Assembly (NCBI RefSeq): GCF_004025535.1 | Contig: NZ_QJRG01000044.1 | Span: forward strand, 62,001 to 126,000 | Direction of reading: 5' to 3' | Length of the DNA stretch: 64,000 nucleotides | Origin: Pseudomonas alkylphenolica | GTDB taxonomy: Bacteria; Pseudomonadota; Gammaproteobacteria; Pseudomonadales; Pseudomonadaceae | Part shown: in pieces, positions 7,986 through 16,613 of the stretch | How positions within the stretch are numbered: the stretch's first letter is position 1 | Layout of the letters: the number at the start of each line of letters is the position of its first letter | Made by a program: the position numbers and the translations under genes | Notes under the pieces: model-generated | Database searches by the model: none | The model's input: only the letters and a program-made list of their open reading frames with translations | Told to the model about the DNA's origin: nothing

Positions 7986-8921
7986 TCAGACCCTGGCTTC
8001 GACCGTCACCCAGTAGCGGGTAAAGCGCCGCACCCGCACGGGCAGGGCAATCTGCAGCAGGTCGAGAATGCGTTCGCTGTCGGCCAGTGGATAACTGCCG
8101 GAGATCAGCAGCTCGGCCACCTCGGGGGCACAATTGAGCTGGCCGCGACGGTAGCGGCCGAGGTCGGCCAGAAAGTCGTCAAGGCGCCTGTGCGAGGCGA
8201 CCAGCATGCCGTCGACCCAGGCCCCGACATTGCTGTCGAGCGCTTGCCGGGCCTGCCACTGCGGACCGTTGAAGCGCGCCTGATAGCCTGCCGACAGCGG
8301 GTTGCCGGCGAGCTGGGCGGTGCCCTGGTAGATCCCGAGCTGGCTGTAGCGCTCGAACTGGCGCAGGTTGTAGCGGCCCGTGCCCAGCTGCAGCAAACCA
8401 AAGTCGGTGAGCAGGTGCAGCGGGCGGGCATCTTCGGCAACGCTCAGCTGAATTTCGCCTTCCAGCAGATGTATCAGGCGCTGCTGGCTGTCAAAGCGGA
8501 CATCGACGGCGCTGCGGGTGTTCAAGTGCAACTGGCTGCCATCGTCGAGTTGCTGGTGGCGGCGTTCGCCCACCGGGCTGCGGTAGTCGGCGAGCAGGTT
8601 TGGCACCGGGTTGTGCTGTTGCAGGGTCAAACCGGCCACGCCGCCAACCCCCAGTATCAGCAAGGCCTTGAGCGCCCGACGGCGGCTGGCGGAGTGTGGT
8701 GCCTGCAAGGCTGCATGGGCCAGCGGCGAGGACAGGCCTCGCAAGCGCTGGTTGACCCGCTGAATATGCTCCCAGGCACGACGATGCTCTTCGTGGGCCT
8801 GCAGCCACTGTTGCATGGCCTGCTGTTGGCGCGGGTCGAGTGCGCCACCCTGCAGTTCGATCAGCCAGTGCACGGCCTGCTCGGCCACCTGCGTGGAAAA
8901 TTCCGCGTGGGGGCTGTTCAT
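7986..8921 (-). CDS. fecR: FecR-type anti-sigma factor/transducer
   Basis: 311 residues. The N-terminal cytosolic part (QAVHWLIELQGG, WLQAHEEHRRAW) binds the sigma factor; one membrane helix near residues 85-100 (ALKALLILGVGGVAGL); periplasmic FecR domain after it (DGSQLHLNTRSAVDVRF) that meets the STN domain of FecA. The start overlaps the fecI stop by 4 bp, so the two are translationally coupled. An 88-bp gap then leads to fecA. Intact. Confidence 0.92.
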   Translation of the reverse strand: MNSPHAEFSTQVAEQAVHWLIELQGGALDPRQQQAMQQWLQAHEEHRRAWEHIQRVNQRLRGLSSPLAHAALQAPHSASRRRALKALLILGVGGVAGLTLQQHNPVPNLLADYRSPVGERRHQQLDDGSQLHLNTRSAVDVRFDSQQRLIHLLEGEIQLSVAEDARPLHLLTDFGLLQLGTGRYNLRQFERYSQLGIYQGTAQLAGNPLSAGYQARFNGPQWQARQALDSNVGAWVDGMLVASHRRLDDFLADLGRYRRGQLNCAPEVAELLISGSYPLADSERILDLLQIALPVRVRRFTRYWVTVEARV

Positions 8922-9412
8922 AGGGCGAAGTAACAGCGCATGGCCGCCTTGTTCAGGTCGCGTTTGACGGTGGCCAGCGAGATGTTCAGTTGCGCAGCGA
9001 TTTCGCCATAGCTCAGGCCGTCGACCTGGGCCATCAGGAAAGCGCGCTTGACCCGTGGTGCCAGGCCGTCGAGCAAACGGTCCAGTTCCAGCAGGGTTTC
9101 GAAGATGATTGCCCGGTGTTCTTCCGAGGGTGCCAGTGCTTCGGGTAACTGGGCCAGCGCCTGGTAGTAGGCGCGTTCGACATCCTGACGCCGGTAATGG
9201 TTGAACAGTACCCGCTTGGCGACTGTGGTGAGGAACGCCCGTGGTTCGTTGAGTACCGGCGTTTCCCGCGCCTGCAGCAGGCGCATGAAGGTGTCGTGCG
9301 CCAGGTCGGCGGCGTTGTCCGGGCAGCCCAGGCGTTGTCGCAACCAGCCGGTGAGCCAGTTGTGATGGGCGTGGTAAAGGCCTTCAAGCGAGGAAGAAGG
9401 GGCGCTGGGCAC
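8918..9412 (-). CDS. fecI: FecI-type ECF sigma factor
   Basis: Extracytoplasmic-function sigma factor, 164 residues from GTG 9412, placed by GGAG 7 nt upstream. Region 2 (LYHAHHNWLTGWLRQRLGC, DLAHDTFMRLLQ) and region 4 (LSYGEIAAQLNISLATVKRDL) are clear. GTG 9421 is a possible alternative. A start at 9490 would place the Fur-like box inside the coding region, so I reject it. Directs transcription of fecA when FecA/FecR signal that the iron chelate is outside. Confidence 0.9.
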   Translation of the reverse strand: MPSAPSSSLEGLYHAHHNWLTGWLRQRLGCPDNAADLAHDTFMRLLQARETPVLNEPRAFLTTVAKRVLFNHYRRQDVERAYYQALAQLPEALAPSEEHRAIIFETLLELDRLLDGLAPRVKRAFLMAQVDGLSYGEIAAQLNISLATVKRDLNKAAMRCYFAL

Positions 9413-9444
9413 CGTGAACACTCCGGCGCCACAATGCGCAACAG

Positions 9445-9460
9445 AATAAGAATTGTTCGC
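9445..9460 (-). promoter_or_regulatory. Fur-like box upstream of fecI
   Basis: Read on the minus strand, GCGAACAATTCTTATT resembles the Pseudomonas Fur site GCGAATGATTCTCATT (13 of 16). It lies ~35-50 bp before the fecI start, so iron repression of fecIR is expected. Confidence 0.6.
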
Positions 9461-9546
9461 ATTGTAGGTTTTTTTTGAATGGATCAGCAAACGTTTGGTG
9501 ACTGGAGGTCATGTCGACACAGGCCAGCGCTTTGAACTTTGCTTAT

Positions 9547-9565
9547 GAGAATATTAATCATTATT
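9547..9565 (+). promoter_or_regulatory. Fur box upstream of the DUF3649-PepSY-DUF3325 operon
   Basis: GAGAATATTAATCATTATT agrees with the 19-bp Fur consensus GATAATGATAATCATTATC at 15 positions and ends 30 bp before the first gene of the plus-strand operon. Confidence 0.75.
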
Positions 9566-9595
9566 ATTGGCGCCTCTTCGTTATGGATGGACGCC

Positions 9596-9898
9596 ATGAA
9601 CCTTAAAGTCGCCGCACTGCCCTTGAGTTATCGCCTGGCCGTGACATCGCGTTGCCTGGCTGCAGTGTTGGGTGGCTATGTGTTGGCGGCCATGGCCAGT
9701 GTCTGCGTGACCTTATTGGCGCCCATGCCCAAAGCCGAGGCGGTAATCAGCGGCATGATGCTGTCGTTCCTTTTCTACCTGGTGGCGTTTCTCTGGTGCT
9801 TTGCTTGCCGCAGCGCCTGGCATGCCTGGTGGGGTGTGCTGCTACCGAGCCTGGTGCTGGGTGCGATCAACGGCCTCGCTTACTGGGCAGGCAACTGA
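9596..9898 (+). CDS. DUF3649 family inner-membrane protein
   Basis: 100 residues, three hydrophobic segments (about 17-37, 47-66, 75-95), starting MNLKVAALPLSYRLAVTSR. DUF3649 proteins are found beside ferric-siderophore receptors and PepSY proteins in pseudomonads; function unknown. I choose ATG 9596 because the Fur box at 9547-9565 would fall inside the ORF that begins at 9539. Its stop overlaps the next start (TGATG). Confidence 0.72.
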   Translation: MNLKVAALPLSYRLAVTSRCLAAVLGGYVLAAMASVCVTLLAPMPKAEAVISGMMLSFLFYLVAFLWCFACRSAWHAWWGVLLPSLVLGAINGLAYWAGN

Positions 9899-11478
9899 TG
9901 AAAGAGGGTTTTCGCCAGGCAATGGCCTGGCTGCACACCTGGACCGGGCTGATCTTCGGCTGGCTGCTGTTTGCGATTTTTCTGACCGGTACGCTGTCCT
10001 ACTTCAAGGAAGAGATCAGCCACTGGACCCAGCCCGAAGTCCCGGTGCGCGCGCTGGATGCGCCGGCGAGCCTGGCCCTGGCGCAGGATTACCTGCAGCT
10101 GCATGCCCCGCAGGCGGCGAGCTGGTTCATCCGCCTGCCGGATGCCCGTGAGCCCGGGTTGAGTGTCAGCTGGCGTGAACACGGTGGCGGGCGCCGGGAT
10201 TTCATCGACAAGACCCTCGACCCCGCCACCGGTGCCGAAATCCAGGCCCGCGACACACGCGGCGGCGAGTTCTTCTACCGGTTTCACTTCCAGCTGGAAA
10301 TGCCCCATCCGTGGGGGCGCTGGCTGGCCACCTTTGCCGCCTTCATCATGCTGGTGGGGTTGGTGACCGGGATCATCACGCACAAGAAGATCTTCAAGGA
10401 GTTCTTTACCTTTCGCCCCGGCAAGGGCCAGCGCTCCTGGCTCGACGGCCACAACGCCATTGGCGTGCTGGTGCTGCCGTTTCACCTGATGATCAGCTAC
10501 AGCAGCCTGGTGATATTCATGGCGATGGTCATGCCGGCGAGCATCATCGCCAGCTATGGCGACGACACCCGGGGCTTTTTCAATGACCTGTTTGGCGCAC
10601 CCGCCGAGGTCAGGGCGGCCGGAGTGAGCGCGCCCCTGATGCCACTGCCGACGCTGTATGCCCAGGTGCAGGCGCAATCACCGGGCAGCCGTGTTGGCTG
10701 GATCGAGGTGCAGACCCCGGGTGACCAGAATGCTCGCGTACGCTTTAGCCGCCATGCGGGCGAGCGCATTGCCCATCAGCGCGGTGGTGGCTGGCTGTTT
10801 GATGGGGTCAACGGCACGCTGCAGGCACAAAGCAGCCTCGAGGCCACACCGATGCTGATCTCTGGCGGCATGTACGGCCTGCACATGGGCGAGTTTGCCG
10901 GCCCCTGGCTGCGCTGGTTGTATTTCTTCTTTGGCCTGGCCGGTACGGCGGTGATCGGCACGGGCCTGGTGATGTGGCTGGGCAAGCGTCAGCTCAAGCA
11001 TGCCAAGCGTGACGCCCAGCCGTTCGAACTGCGTTTGGTCGAGGTGCTGAACATCGCCAGCATGAGCGGTCTGGTGCTGGGCGTTGCGGCATTCTTCTGG
11101 GCCAACCGGCTGTTGCCGGTGGCGCTGGCGGGGCGTGCCGACTGGGAGATCAGGTGGTTCTTCCTGCTCTGGGCGTTGTCGTTGCTGCACGCCATGCTGC
11201 GCCCCGGGCGGCGTGCCTGGGCCGAGCAGTTGAGCCTGGCGGCGGTGCTGTGGGCCGGTTTGCCGCTGCTCAATCAGCTCACCACCGGCCAGGGCCTGCT
11301 GCAGTCGATCCCGGCAGGCGACTGGGCCATGGCCGGCTTCGACCTGACCGCGCTGGGCAGTGGCCTGTTCCTGGCCTGGGCGGCGGGCAAGATGTGGCGT
11401 ACGCCGGTGGTGAGCAAGCGTGCGGCGAAGCCGGCAAAAAGAGCCTGCAGCACCTTGATCGAAAGCGAGGTGGGCTGA
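9898..11478 (+). CDS. PepSY-associated transmembrane protein, iron-uptake associated
   Basis: 526 residues from ATG 9898. First helix at 13-35 with the family hallmark W-x-H-x-W-x-G (AWLHTWTGLIFGWLL), a periplasmic PepSY-like region, helices near 135-155, 190-215 and 330-350, then a C-terminal cluster of helices. The periplasmic stretch carries conserved-looking HxG/H residues (HNAIGVLVLPFHLMISYSS). Family members are proposed to be inner-membrane reductases that release iron from siderophores. Coupled to DUF3649 upstream and DUF3325 downstream by overlapping stop/start codons, behind a Fur box. Confidence 0.82.
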   Translation: MKEGFRQAMAWLHTWTGLIFGWLLFAIFLTGTLSYFKEEISHWTQPEVPVRALDAPASLALAQDYLQLHAPQAASWFIRLPDAREPGLSVSWREHGGGRRDFIDKTLDPATGAEIQARDTRGGEFFYRFHFQLEMPHPWGRWLATFAAFIMLVGLVTGIITHKKIFKEFFTFRPGKGQRSWLDGHNAIGVLVLPFHLMISYSSLVIFMAMVMPASIIASYGDDTRGFFNDLFGAPAEVRAAGVSAPLMPLPTLYAQVQAQSPGSRVGWIEVQTPGDQNARVRFSRHAGERIAHQRGGGWLFDGVNGTLQAQSSLEATPMLISGGMYGLHMGEFAGPWLRWLYFFFGLAGTAVIGTGLVMWLGKRQLKHAKRDAQPFELRLVEVLNIASMSGLVLGVAAFFWANRLLPVALAGRADWEIRWFFLLWALSLLHAMLRPGRRAWAEQLSLAAVLWAGLPLLNQLTTGQGLLQSIPAGDWAMAGFDLTALGSGLFLAWAAGKMWRTPVVSKRAAKPAKRACSTLIESEVG

Positions 11479-11804
11479 TGCTCGCGGTTGCCCTGTTCGG
11501 ATTTGCCGGCTTTGCCGGCCTGTGCCTGTGTATGGAAAAACACTACAAGGAGCTCCTCGGCCGCGCGCCGACGGCGGGCCGCTTGCGTACCTTGCAGATA
11601 GGTGGCTGGTCGTTGCTGCTGGTGGCGCTGTGGCTGGCCGTCGACCACAGTGGCTGGGCGATGGGCCTGGTTGAGCTCGTTGCGGTACTGATGGCAGGCG
11701 TGACCCTGTGGGTATTCCTGCTGCCGTATCAGCCGCGCCTGCTGTTGGGGCTTGCGGCACTCAGCCTGGTCCTCGGGCCGGTGCTGGCGCTGTTGCCCGG
11801 GTAA
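11478..11804 (+). CDS. DUF3325 family inner-membrane protein
   Basis: 108 residues with three or four hydrophobic segments and a short basic loop (MEKHYKELLGRAP). ATG 11478 overlaps the PepSY gene's TGA. The DUF3649-PepSY-DUF3325 trio is a recurring iron-regulated operon in Pseudomonas; the small proteins are likely accessory subunits. Function not established. Confidence 0.72.
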   Translation: MLAVALFGFAGFAGLCLCMEKHYKELLGRAPTAGRLRTLQIGGWSLLLVALWLAVDHSGWAMGLVELVAVLMAGVTLWVFLLPYQPRLLLGLAALSLVLGPVLALLPG

Positions 11805-11847
11805 GCAGATATAACGAGCCCTTTGAGGGGTAGATTCAGCGATCCTG

Positions 11848-12723
11848 CTAACGCCGGAACGCCGCCCGATAGGCGCCGGGCGTGGCGCCCAGCGCCTGGC
11901 GGAAGCGGTTGCTGAAGTGGCTGGCGCTGGCAAATCCGCAGTGCAGTGCAACGTCGCCCAGTGGCAGGTTGCCACTTCGCAACAACTGGCAGGCCGTGGC
12001 CAGGCGCCGGGCCAGCAGGTACTGGTGCGGCGGCAGGCCGAAGCTTTCGCGAAACATCCGCGCAAAGTGGTACTCGGACAAATTGCACAGCGCTGCCAGC
12101 TCACCCAGGCTCAACGCCTGGTCCAGGTGGCTTTCGATGTATTCACTCAGTTGCCGACGCTGATGCGCGGCCAGGCCGCCCTTCAGGCGCAGCCCCTTGC
12201 GCAGGCCGACCTGGCTGAGCACCGCATGATCGAAAATGGCGTGGGCCAGGGTGCTGGTCAGCAGCCGCTCACCCGGCTCGTCCCAGTTCAGCGTGATCAG
12301 CTGGCGAAAACGCTGGGCCTGTTCGGGATCGTCAAGAAAGGTCGCTTCCTGCAGTTGCAACTCGCGGGGCTCGCGATCAAGCAGGCGCACGCAGCCGAGG
12401 GCGAACTGTTCCTCGCTGATGTACAGGTGTGCCAGGCGAATCGAGCCATTGACCACCCAGTGTGACGGGGCGCCGGCCGGCATGATGCACAACTTGTCGG
12501 GTGAGCCTTTGCGGGCGGGCTGGTCGCGGCGAAAGGTGCCGGTGCCGTCGGCGATGTAGCAGGACAGGGTGTGGTGGGTGGTGGCTTCGTAGTCACGGGC
12601 GTCGTGGCGGTTGTTCCACAAGGCTGCTGCCAGGCCGTCCCCCAGATGCGCGCTGTGTTCCAGACGGGCATGGGGTGAGTCGTGCATGGATTTGAAGACT
12701 TGCAGCTGGTTCAACGGCGTCAT
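11848..12723 (-). CDS. AraC-family transcriptional regulator
   Basis: 291 residues from ATG 12723, chosen for AGGGAG upstream; the ORF extends to 12828 without resemblance to the family. N-terminal cupin-like sensing part (HTLSCYIADGTGTFRRD, GAPSHWVVNGSIRLAHLYIS), C-terminal double HTH (LSLGELAALCNLSEYHFARMFRESFG; LPLGDVALHCGFASASHFSNRFRQALG). Divergent from the EamA exporter at 12861, its most likely target. Ligand unknown. Confidence 0.87.
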   Translation of the reverse strand: MTPLNQLQVFKSMHDSPHARLEHSAHLGDGLAAALWNNRHDARDYEATTHHTLSCYIADGTGTFRRDQPARKGSPDKLCIMPAGAPSHWVVNGSIRLAHLYISEEQFALGCVRLLDREPRELQLQEATFLDDPEQAQRFRQLITLNWDEPGERLLTSTLAHAIFDHAVLSQVGLRKGLRLKGGLAAHQRRQLSEYIESHLDQALSLGELAALCNLSEYHFARMFRESFGLPPHQYLLARRLATACQLLRSGNLPLGDVALHCGFASASHFSNRFRQALGATPGAYRAAFRR

Positions 12724-12860
12724 CTGAACTCCCTCTGAAGCCCATCCTACTCCGGCGCGCGCGTACCGGCAGCAGCTGTGCGCGCAAAAGCGCAAGAATG
12801 TGCAAGCGGGCATCGCACCGGGGGCCACAGACTGAAAGCCTGGATGCGAGGAGTGCTGCC

Positions 12861-13763
12861 ATGAACCTGTCGTTGTACCTGTTGACTGTATTGATCTGGG
12901 GCACCACCTGGATTGCCCTGAAACTGCAGTTGGGTGTGGTCGCTATTCCGGTGTCGATTGTCTATCGCTTTGCCCTGGCGGGGCTGATCCTGTTCGCGAT
13001 CCTGCTGCTCAGCCGTCGTCTGCAGCCGATGAGCCGGCGTGGCCACGGCATCTGCCTGGCGCAGGGGCTGTGCCTGTTCTGTGTCAACTTCATGTGTTTT
13101 CTGACGGCCAGCCAGTGGATTCCCAGTGGTTTGATCGCCGTGGTGTTTTCGACTGCGACCTTGTGGAATGCGCTCAATGCGCGGTTATTTTTTGGGCAGA
13201 AGATTGCGGCCAATGTGCTGGGCGGGGGTGCGCTGGGTCTGGGTGGATTGGGCTTGCTGTTCTGGCCCGAACTGTCTGGGCACGCGGCGAGCCGCGAAAC
13301 CTTGATCGGCCTGGCGCTGGCCCTGCTTGGCACCCTGTGCTTCTCGGCGGGCAACATGCTCTCCAGCCTGCAGCAGAAGGCCGGCTTGCGGCCGATGACG
13401 ACTAACGCCTGGGGCATGCTTTATGGTGCGGGGATGCTGGCTGTGTATTGCGTGTTCAGCGGTATACCGTTTGATATGGAATGGAACACGCGCTACATCG
13501 GTTCGCTGTTGTACCTGGTGATTCCGGGTTCGGTGATCGGCTTTACCGCGTACCTGACCTTGGTCGGGCGCATGGGGCCGGAACGCGCGGCGTATTGCAC
13601 GGTGCTGTTCCCGCTGGTGGCGTTGAATGTGTCGGCGTTCTACGAGGGCTATCAGTGGACGGCACCGGCGCTGTTTGGCCTGGTGCTGGTGATGCTGGGG
13701 AATGTGCTGGTGTTCAGGAAGCCCAAGGCCAAGGTCGAAGCTCCTGTCGCAGCCTTGAGATAA
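12861..13763 (+). CDS. EamA/DMT-family transporter
   Basis: 300 residues with ten predicted membrane helices in two EamA repeats; the helix starts MNLSLYLLTVLIWGTTWIALK and the second repeat begins near 150 (LALLGTLCFSAGNMLSSLQQK). GAGGAG precedes the ATG. EamA proteins export amino acids or metabolites; the substrate cannot be read here. Divergent from the AraC regulator. A GC hairpin without a T-run follows (13770-13800). Confidence 0.88.
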   Translation: MNLSLYLLTVLIWGTTWIALKLQLGVVAIPVSIVYRFALAGLILFAILLLSRRLQPMSRRGHGICLAQGLCLFCVNFMCFLTASQWIPSGLIAVVFSTATLWNALNARLFFGQKIAANVLGGGALGLGGLGLLFWPELSGHAASRETLIGLALALLGTLCFSAGNMLSSLQQKAGLRPMTTNAWGMLYGAGMLAVYCVFSGIPFDMEWNTRYIGSLLYLVIPGSVIGFTAYLTLVGRMGPERAAYCTVLFPLVALNVSAFYEGYQWTAPALFGLVLVMLGNVLVFRKPKAKVEAPVAALR

Positions 13764-13841
13764 CCCTGAGCAGCAGCGGCACACCCGTAGCCGCTGCTGC
13801 CGGGCGACGATCATGCCTGAAGGGACTTCATGCGATTCTGC

Positions 13842-14351
13842 TCAATCGTCAATTTTCAGCACGATGAAAATCAGGACTGCCACGATAAAGTCGACAATAC
13901 GCCCCGAAGTACTTAAAGCATTCCATTGGGTCGATTGCCACATGGCAAACCATTCCCCGCCCACGACCTGAAAAAACAGATACCAGATCAGAATACCTAG
14001 CAGGCAGCCGAGCACGGCAAAGCGCTTGGCCTGGTGAAACAGTGCTGCCTCAGCCCGTCGATGACGATAGAGCTGATAGGCACCGAGCAGGCAGGACAGG
14101 GCGAACAGCGTTTGGGTGGTAATGATCAGGCCATAGAACAGGTGCTGAAGGGCGGGCGAGTGAATTGCGCGATAGAGCAAGGCATTACCCGGGAAGGTGG
14201 TATCCATGCTCAGCGTGTGTTGCACGAAGGAAAAGTTTGAGGCGTAGTCACTGAGATTGCCGAACACCACCAGGGTGCCGAAGATGCCAGTGAAAAATAT
14301 CATCAGAATTTTGCTTGAGCGGACCAGTCCGCCGGTCGAAAGATTATCCAT
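13842..14351 (-). CDS. DUF2165 family membrane protein
   Basis: 169 residues, four hydrophobic helices (about 13-31, 68-92, 110-128, 145-165) with N and C termini probably cytosolic. The pattern RSSKILMIFFTGIFGTLVVFGN, GEWFAMWQSTQWN is characteristic of DUF2165. Function unknown. Single gene, no operon partner on the same strand within 80 bp. Confidence 0.78.
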   Translation of the reverse strand: MDNLSTGGLVRSSKILMIFFTGIFGTLVVFGNLSDYASNFSFVQHTLSMDTTFPGNALLYRAIHSPALQHLFYGLIITTQTLFALSCLLGAYQLYRHRRAEAALFHQAKRFAVLGCLLGILIWYLFFQVVGGEWFAMWQSTQWNALSTSGRIVDFIVAVLIFIVLKIDD

Positions 14352-14434
14352 GTCATTGCACTCCAGTTGCGGTCGAACAGCCTATGACAGCCGCTCGACG
14401 TGCACTGTGAGCAATGCGTTTCGCAGTGTGACGG

Positions 14435-15406
14435 CTACTTCCACACCTGCGGATTGACCAGGTCCTGCGGGCGATCACCGAGCAGGGCGCTGCGCAGGTT
14501 GTCGATCGCGCGGTTGGCCATGGCTTCACGGGTTTCGGCGGTGGCCGAACCGACGTGGGGCAGGGTCAGGGCGTTGGGCAGCTGGAACAGCGGGGATTCA
14601 GCCAGCGGTTCCTTCTCATACACGTCCAGCCCGGCACCGCGAATGGTGTTGTTGCGCAGTGCTTCCACCAGCGCGGCCTCATCCACCACCGGCCCGCGGG
14701 ACACGTTGATCAGGAACGCGCTCGGTTTCATCAATTGCAGTTCGCGGCTGCTGATCAGGTGCTTGGTCTGCGCGCCAAGCGGCACCACCAGGCAGACGAA
14801 ATCCGCTTCGGCCAGCAGTTCGTCGAGGCTGCGGAACTGGGCGCCGAGTTCCTGTTCCAGCGCGGTCTTGCGCGAGTTGCCGCTGTAGATGACCGACATG
14901 TTGAAACCGAAACGGCCACGTCGGGCAATTGCTGCACCGATGTTGCCCAGGCCAACGATGCCCAGGGTCTTGCCGTGTACGTCGCTGCCGAACTGCGCCG
15001 GGCCGACGGTGGCTTGCCATTGCCCGGCCTTGGTCCAGGCATCCAGTTCGGCCACGCGCCGGGCGCTGCCCATGAGCAGGGCAAAGCCCAGGTCCGCGGT
15101 GCTTTCGGTCAGCACGTCCGGGGTGTTGGTCAGGGCAATGCCACGCGCGTTGAAGTAGTTCAGGTCGTAGTTGTCGTAGCCCACCGACACGCTCGACACC
15201 ACTTCCAGCTTGCTGGCCGTGGCCAGCTGCGCTTCACCGAGCTTGCGGCCCACGCCGATCAGCCCATGGGCCTCGGGCAAGGCTTCGTTGAACTGGGCGC
15301 TGATGTCGCCGAGCTTGGGGTTCGGCACAATCACGTTGAAATCTTGCTGCAAGCGCTCGACCATCGCCGGGGTGATGCGGCTGAAGGCAAGGACAGTCTT
15401 TTTCAT
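14435..15406 (-). CDS. 2-hydroxyacid dehydrogenase (GhrB/2-ketogluconate reductase type)
   Basis: NAD(P)H-dependent reductase of 323 residues. Rossmann motif GLGNIGAAIA at about 152; catalytic Arg in VSRGPVVDE, Glu in DVYEKEPL, His in LPHVGSAT. The catalytic set and length match the D-isomer 2-hydroxyacid dehydrogenases that reduce glyoxylate, hydroxypyruvate or 2-ketogluconate; which of these is preferred cannot be decided. 73 bp separate it from the LysR gene transcribed in the same direction upstream. Confidence 0.87.
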   Translation of the reverse strand: MKKTVLAFSRITPAMVERLQQDFNVIVPNPKLGDISAQFNEALPEAHGLIGVGRKLGEAQLATASKLEVVSSVSVGYDNYDLNYFNARGIALTNTPDVLTESTADLGFALLMGSARRVAELDAWTKAGQWQATVGPAQFGSDVHGKTLGIVGLGNIGAAIARRGRFGFNMSVIYSGNSRKTALEQELGAQFRSLDELLAEADFVCLVVPLGAQTKHLISSRELQLMKPSAFLINVSRGPVVDEAALVEALRNNTIRGAGLDVYEKEPLAESPLFQLPNALTLPHVGSATAETREAMANRAIDNLRSALLGDRPQDLVNPQVWK

Positions 15407-15479
15407 CGGCGAAATCTCTGCGGGCGGTGGAGAATGGGTAGCACGCTATCATTCTACGCCGCCTCTGTGCAGCAAGATT

Positions 15480-16427
15480 TCAGTTGGCGATCCGCAGCTC
15501 GTGGGTCTTGAGGTCTGCTTCATGCGCCGCGAGGATTTCCGGCAACGAGTTGCGCAGGTACTCCACCCAGGTCTTGATCTTGGCATCCAGGTACTGACGC
15601 GACGGGTAGATCGCGTACAGGTTCAGCTCCTGCAGGCGGTACTCGGGCATCACCCGCACCAGCGAGCCGTCACGCAGGCCGTCGATCGCCGAATAGATCG
15701 GCAGCACGCCAACGCCCATGCCGCTACGGATCGCGGCTTTCATCGCATCCGCCGAGTTCACCTGGAAGGGCGCGTGGGTGATGTTGACCAGTTCCTGGCC
15801 CTCCGGGCCGTCGAACAGCCATTTTTCCAGCGGGATCACCGGGCTGACCATGCGCAGGCAGGCGTGCTTGAGCAGGTCGACCGGCTTTTGCGCGATGCCG
15901 TGTTGCCTCACGTAGTCGGGCGAGGCGCAGACGATGCTGTAGGTGATGCCCAGGCGCTGGGAGACGAAGCCCGAGTCCGGCAGCTCGCTGGCCAGCACGA
16001 TGGACACGTCATAGCCTTCGTCTAGCAGGTCCGGCACGCGGTTGGCCATGGTCAGGTCGAAGGTGACGTCCGGGTGTGTTTCACGGTAGCGGGCGATGGC
16101 ATCGATGACGAAATGCTGACCGACGCCGGTCATCGAATGCACTTTCAACTGCCCGGCCGGCCGCGCATGGGCGTCGCTGGCTTCCGCTTCCGCTTCCTCG
16201 ACATAGGTGAGGATCTGTTCGCAGCGCATCAGGTAGCGCTTGCCCGCTTCGGTCAGCGCGATGCGGCGGGTGGTGCGGTTGAGCAGGCGGGTTTGCAGAT
16301 GGGCTTCAAGGTTGGAAACCGCCCGCGAAACGTTCGCGGTGGTCGTATCCAGGTGCACAGCCGCGGCAGTAAAACTGCCGACCTGGGCTACGCAACTAAA
16401 AGCACGCATGTTTTGCAGGGTGTCCAT
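15480..16427 (-). CDS. LysR-family regulator, probably of the FUSC efflux operon
   Basis: 315 residues. N-terminal winged HTH (FSCVAQVGSFTAAAVHLDTTTANVSRAVSNLEAHLQTRLLNR) and a C-terminal LysR substrate-binding domain. Divergent from the efflux operon starting at 16614, the usual position for its regulator; the ligand is likely an aromatic acid by analogy with aaeR/aaeXAB (inference). Confidence 0.87.
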   Translation of the reverse strand: MDTLQNMRAFSCVAQVGSFTAAAVHLDTTTANVSRAVSNLEAHLQTRLLNRTTRRIALTEAGKRYLMRCEQILTYVEEAEAEASDAHARPAGQLKVHSMTGVGQHFVIDAIARYRETHPDVTFDLTMANRVPDLLDEGYDVSIVLASELPDSGFVSQRLGITYSIVCASPDYVRQHGIAQKPVDLLKHACLRMVSPVIPLEKWLFDGPEGQELVNITHAPFQVNSADAMKAAIRSGMGVGVLPIYSAIDGLRDGSLVRVMPEYRLQELNLYAIYPSRQYLDAKIKTWVEYLRNSLPEILAAHEADLKTHELRIAN

Positions 16428-16613
16428 GGGTCGCTCTCAAAGTAGACGACAAATTGTGACATGAAGTAACCGGGCCGGTCTTCAGACTAAAGCCGGATTA
16501 TCGCCGTTTTCGTAACAAAGATTCGCAGTAATACACGCTTATCGCCAGTGCAACCGCCCCCTAGAATTGCGTCTCCAAGCGTCATCCACCTTTTACGTCG
16601 GGAATTTGCAGCT

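Noticed and set aside
9413..9490. Upstream extension of fecI to a start at 9490
   Set aside because: Would include the Fur-like box and adds residues not related to ECF sigma factors.
13770..13800. Terminator after the EamA gene
   Set aside because: An 11-bp GC hairpin is present but lacks a T-run, so I did not list it as a terminator.
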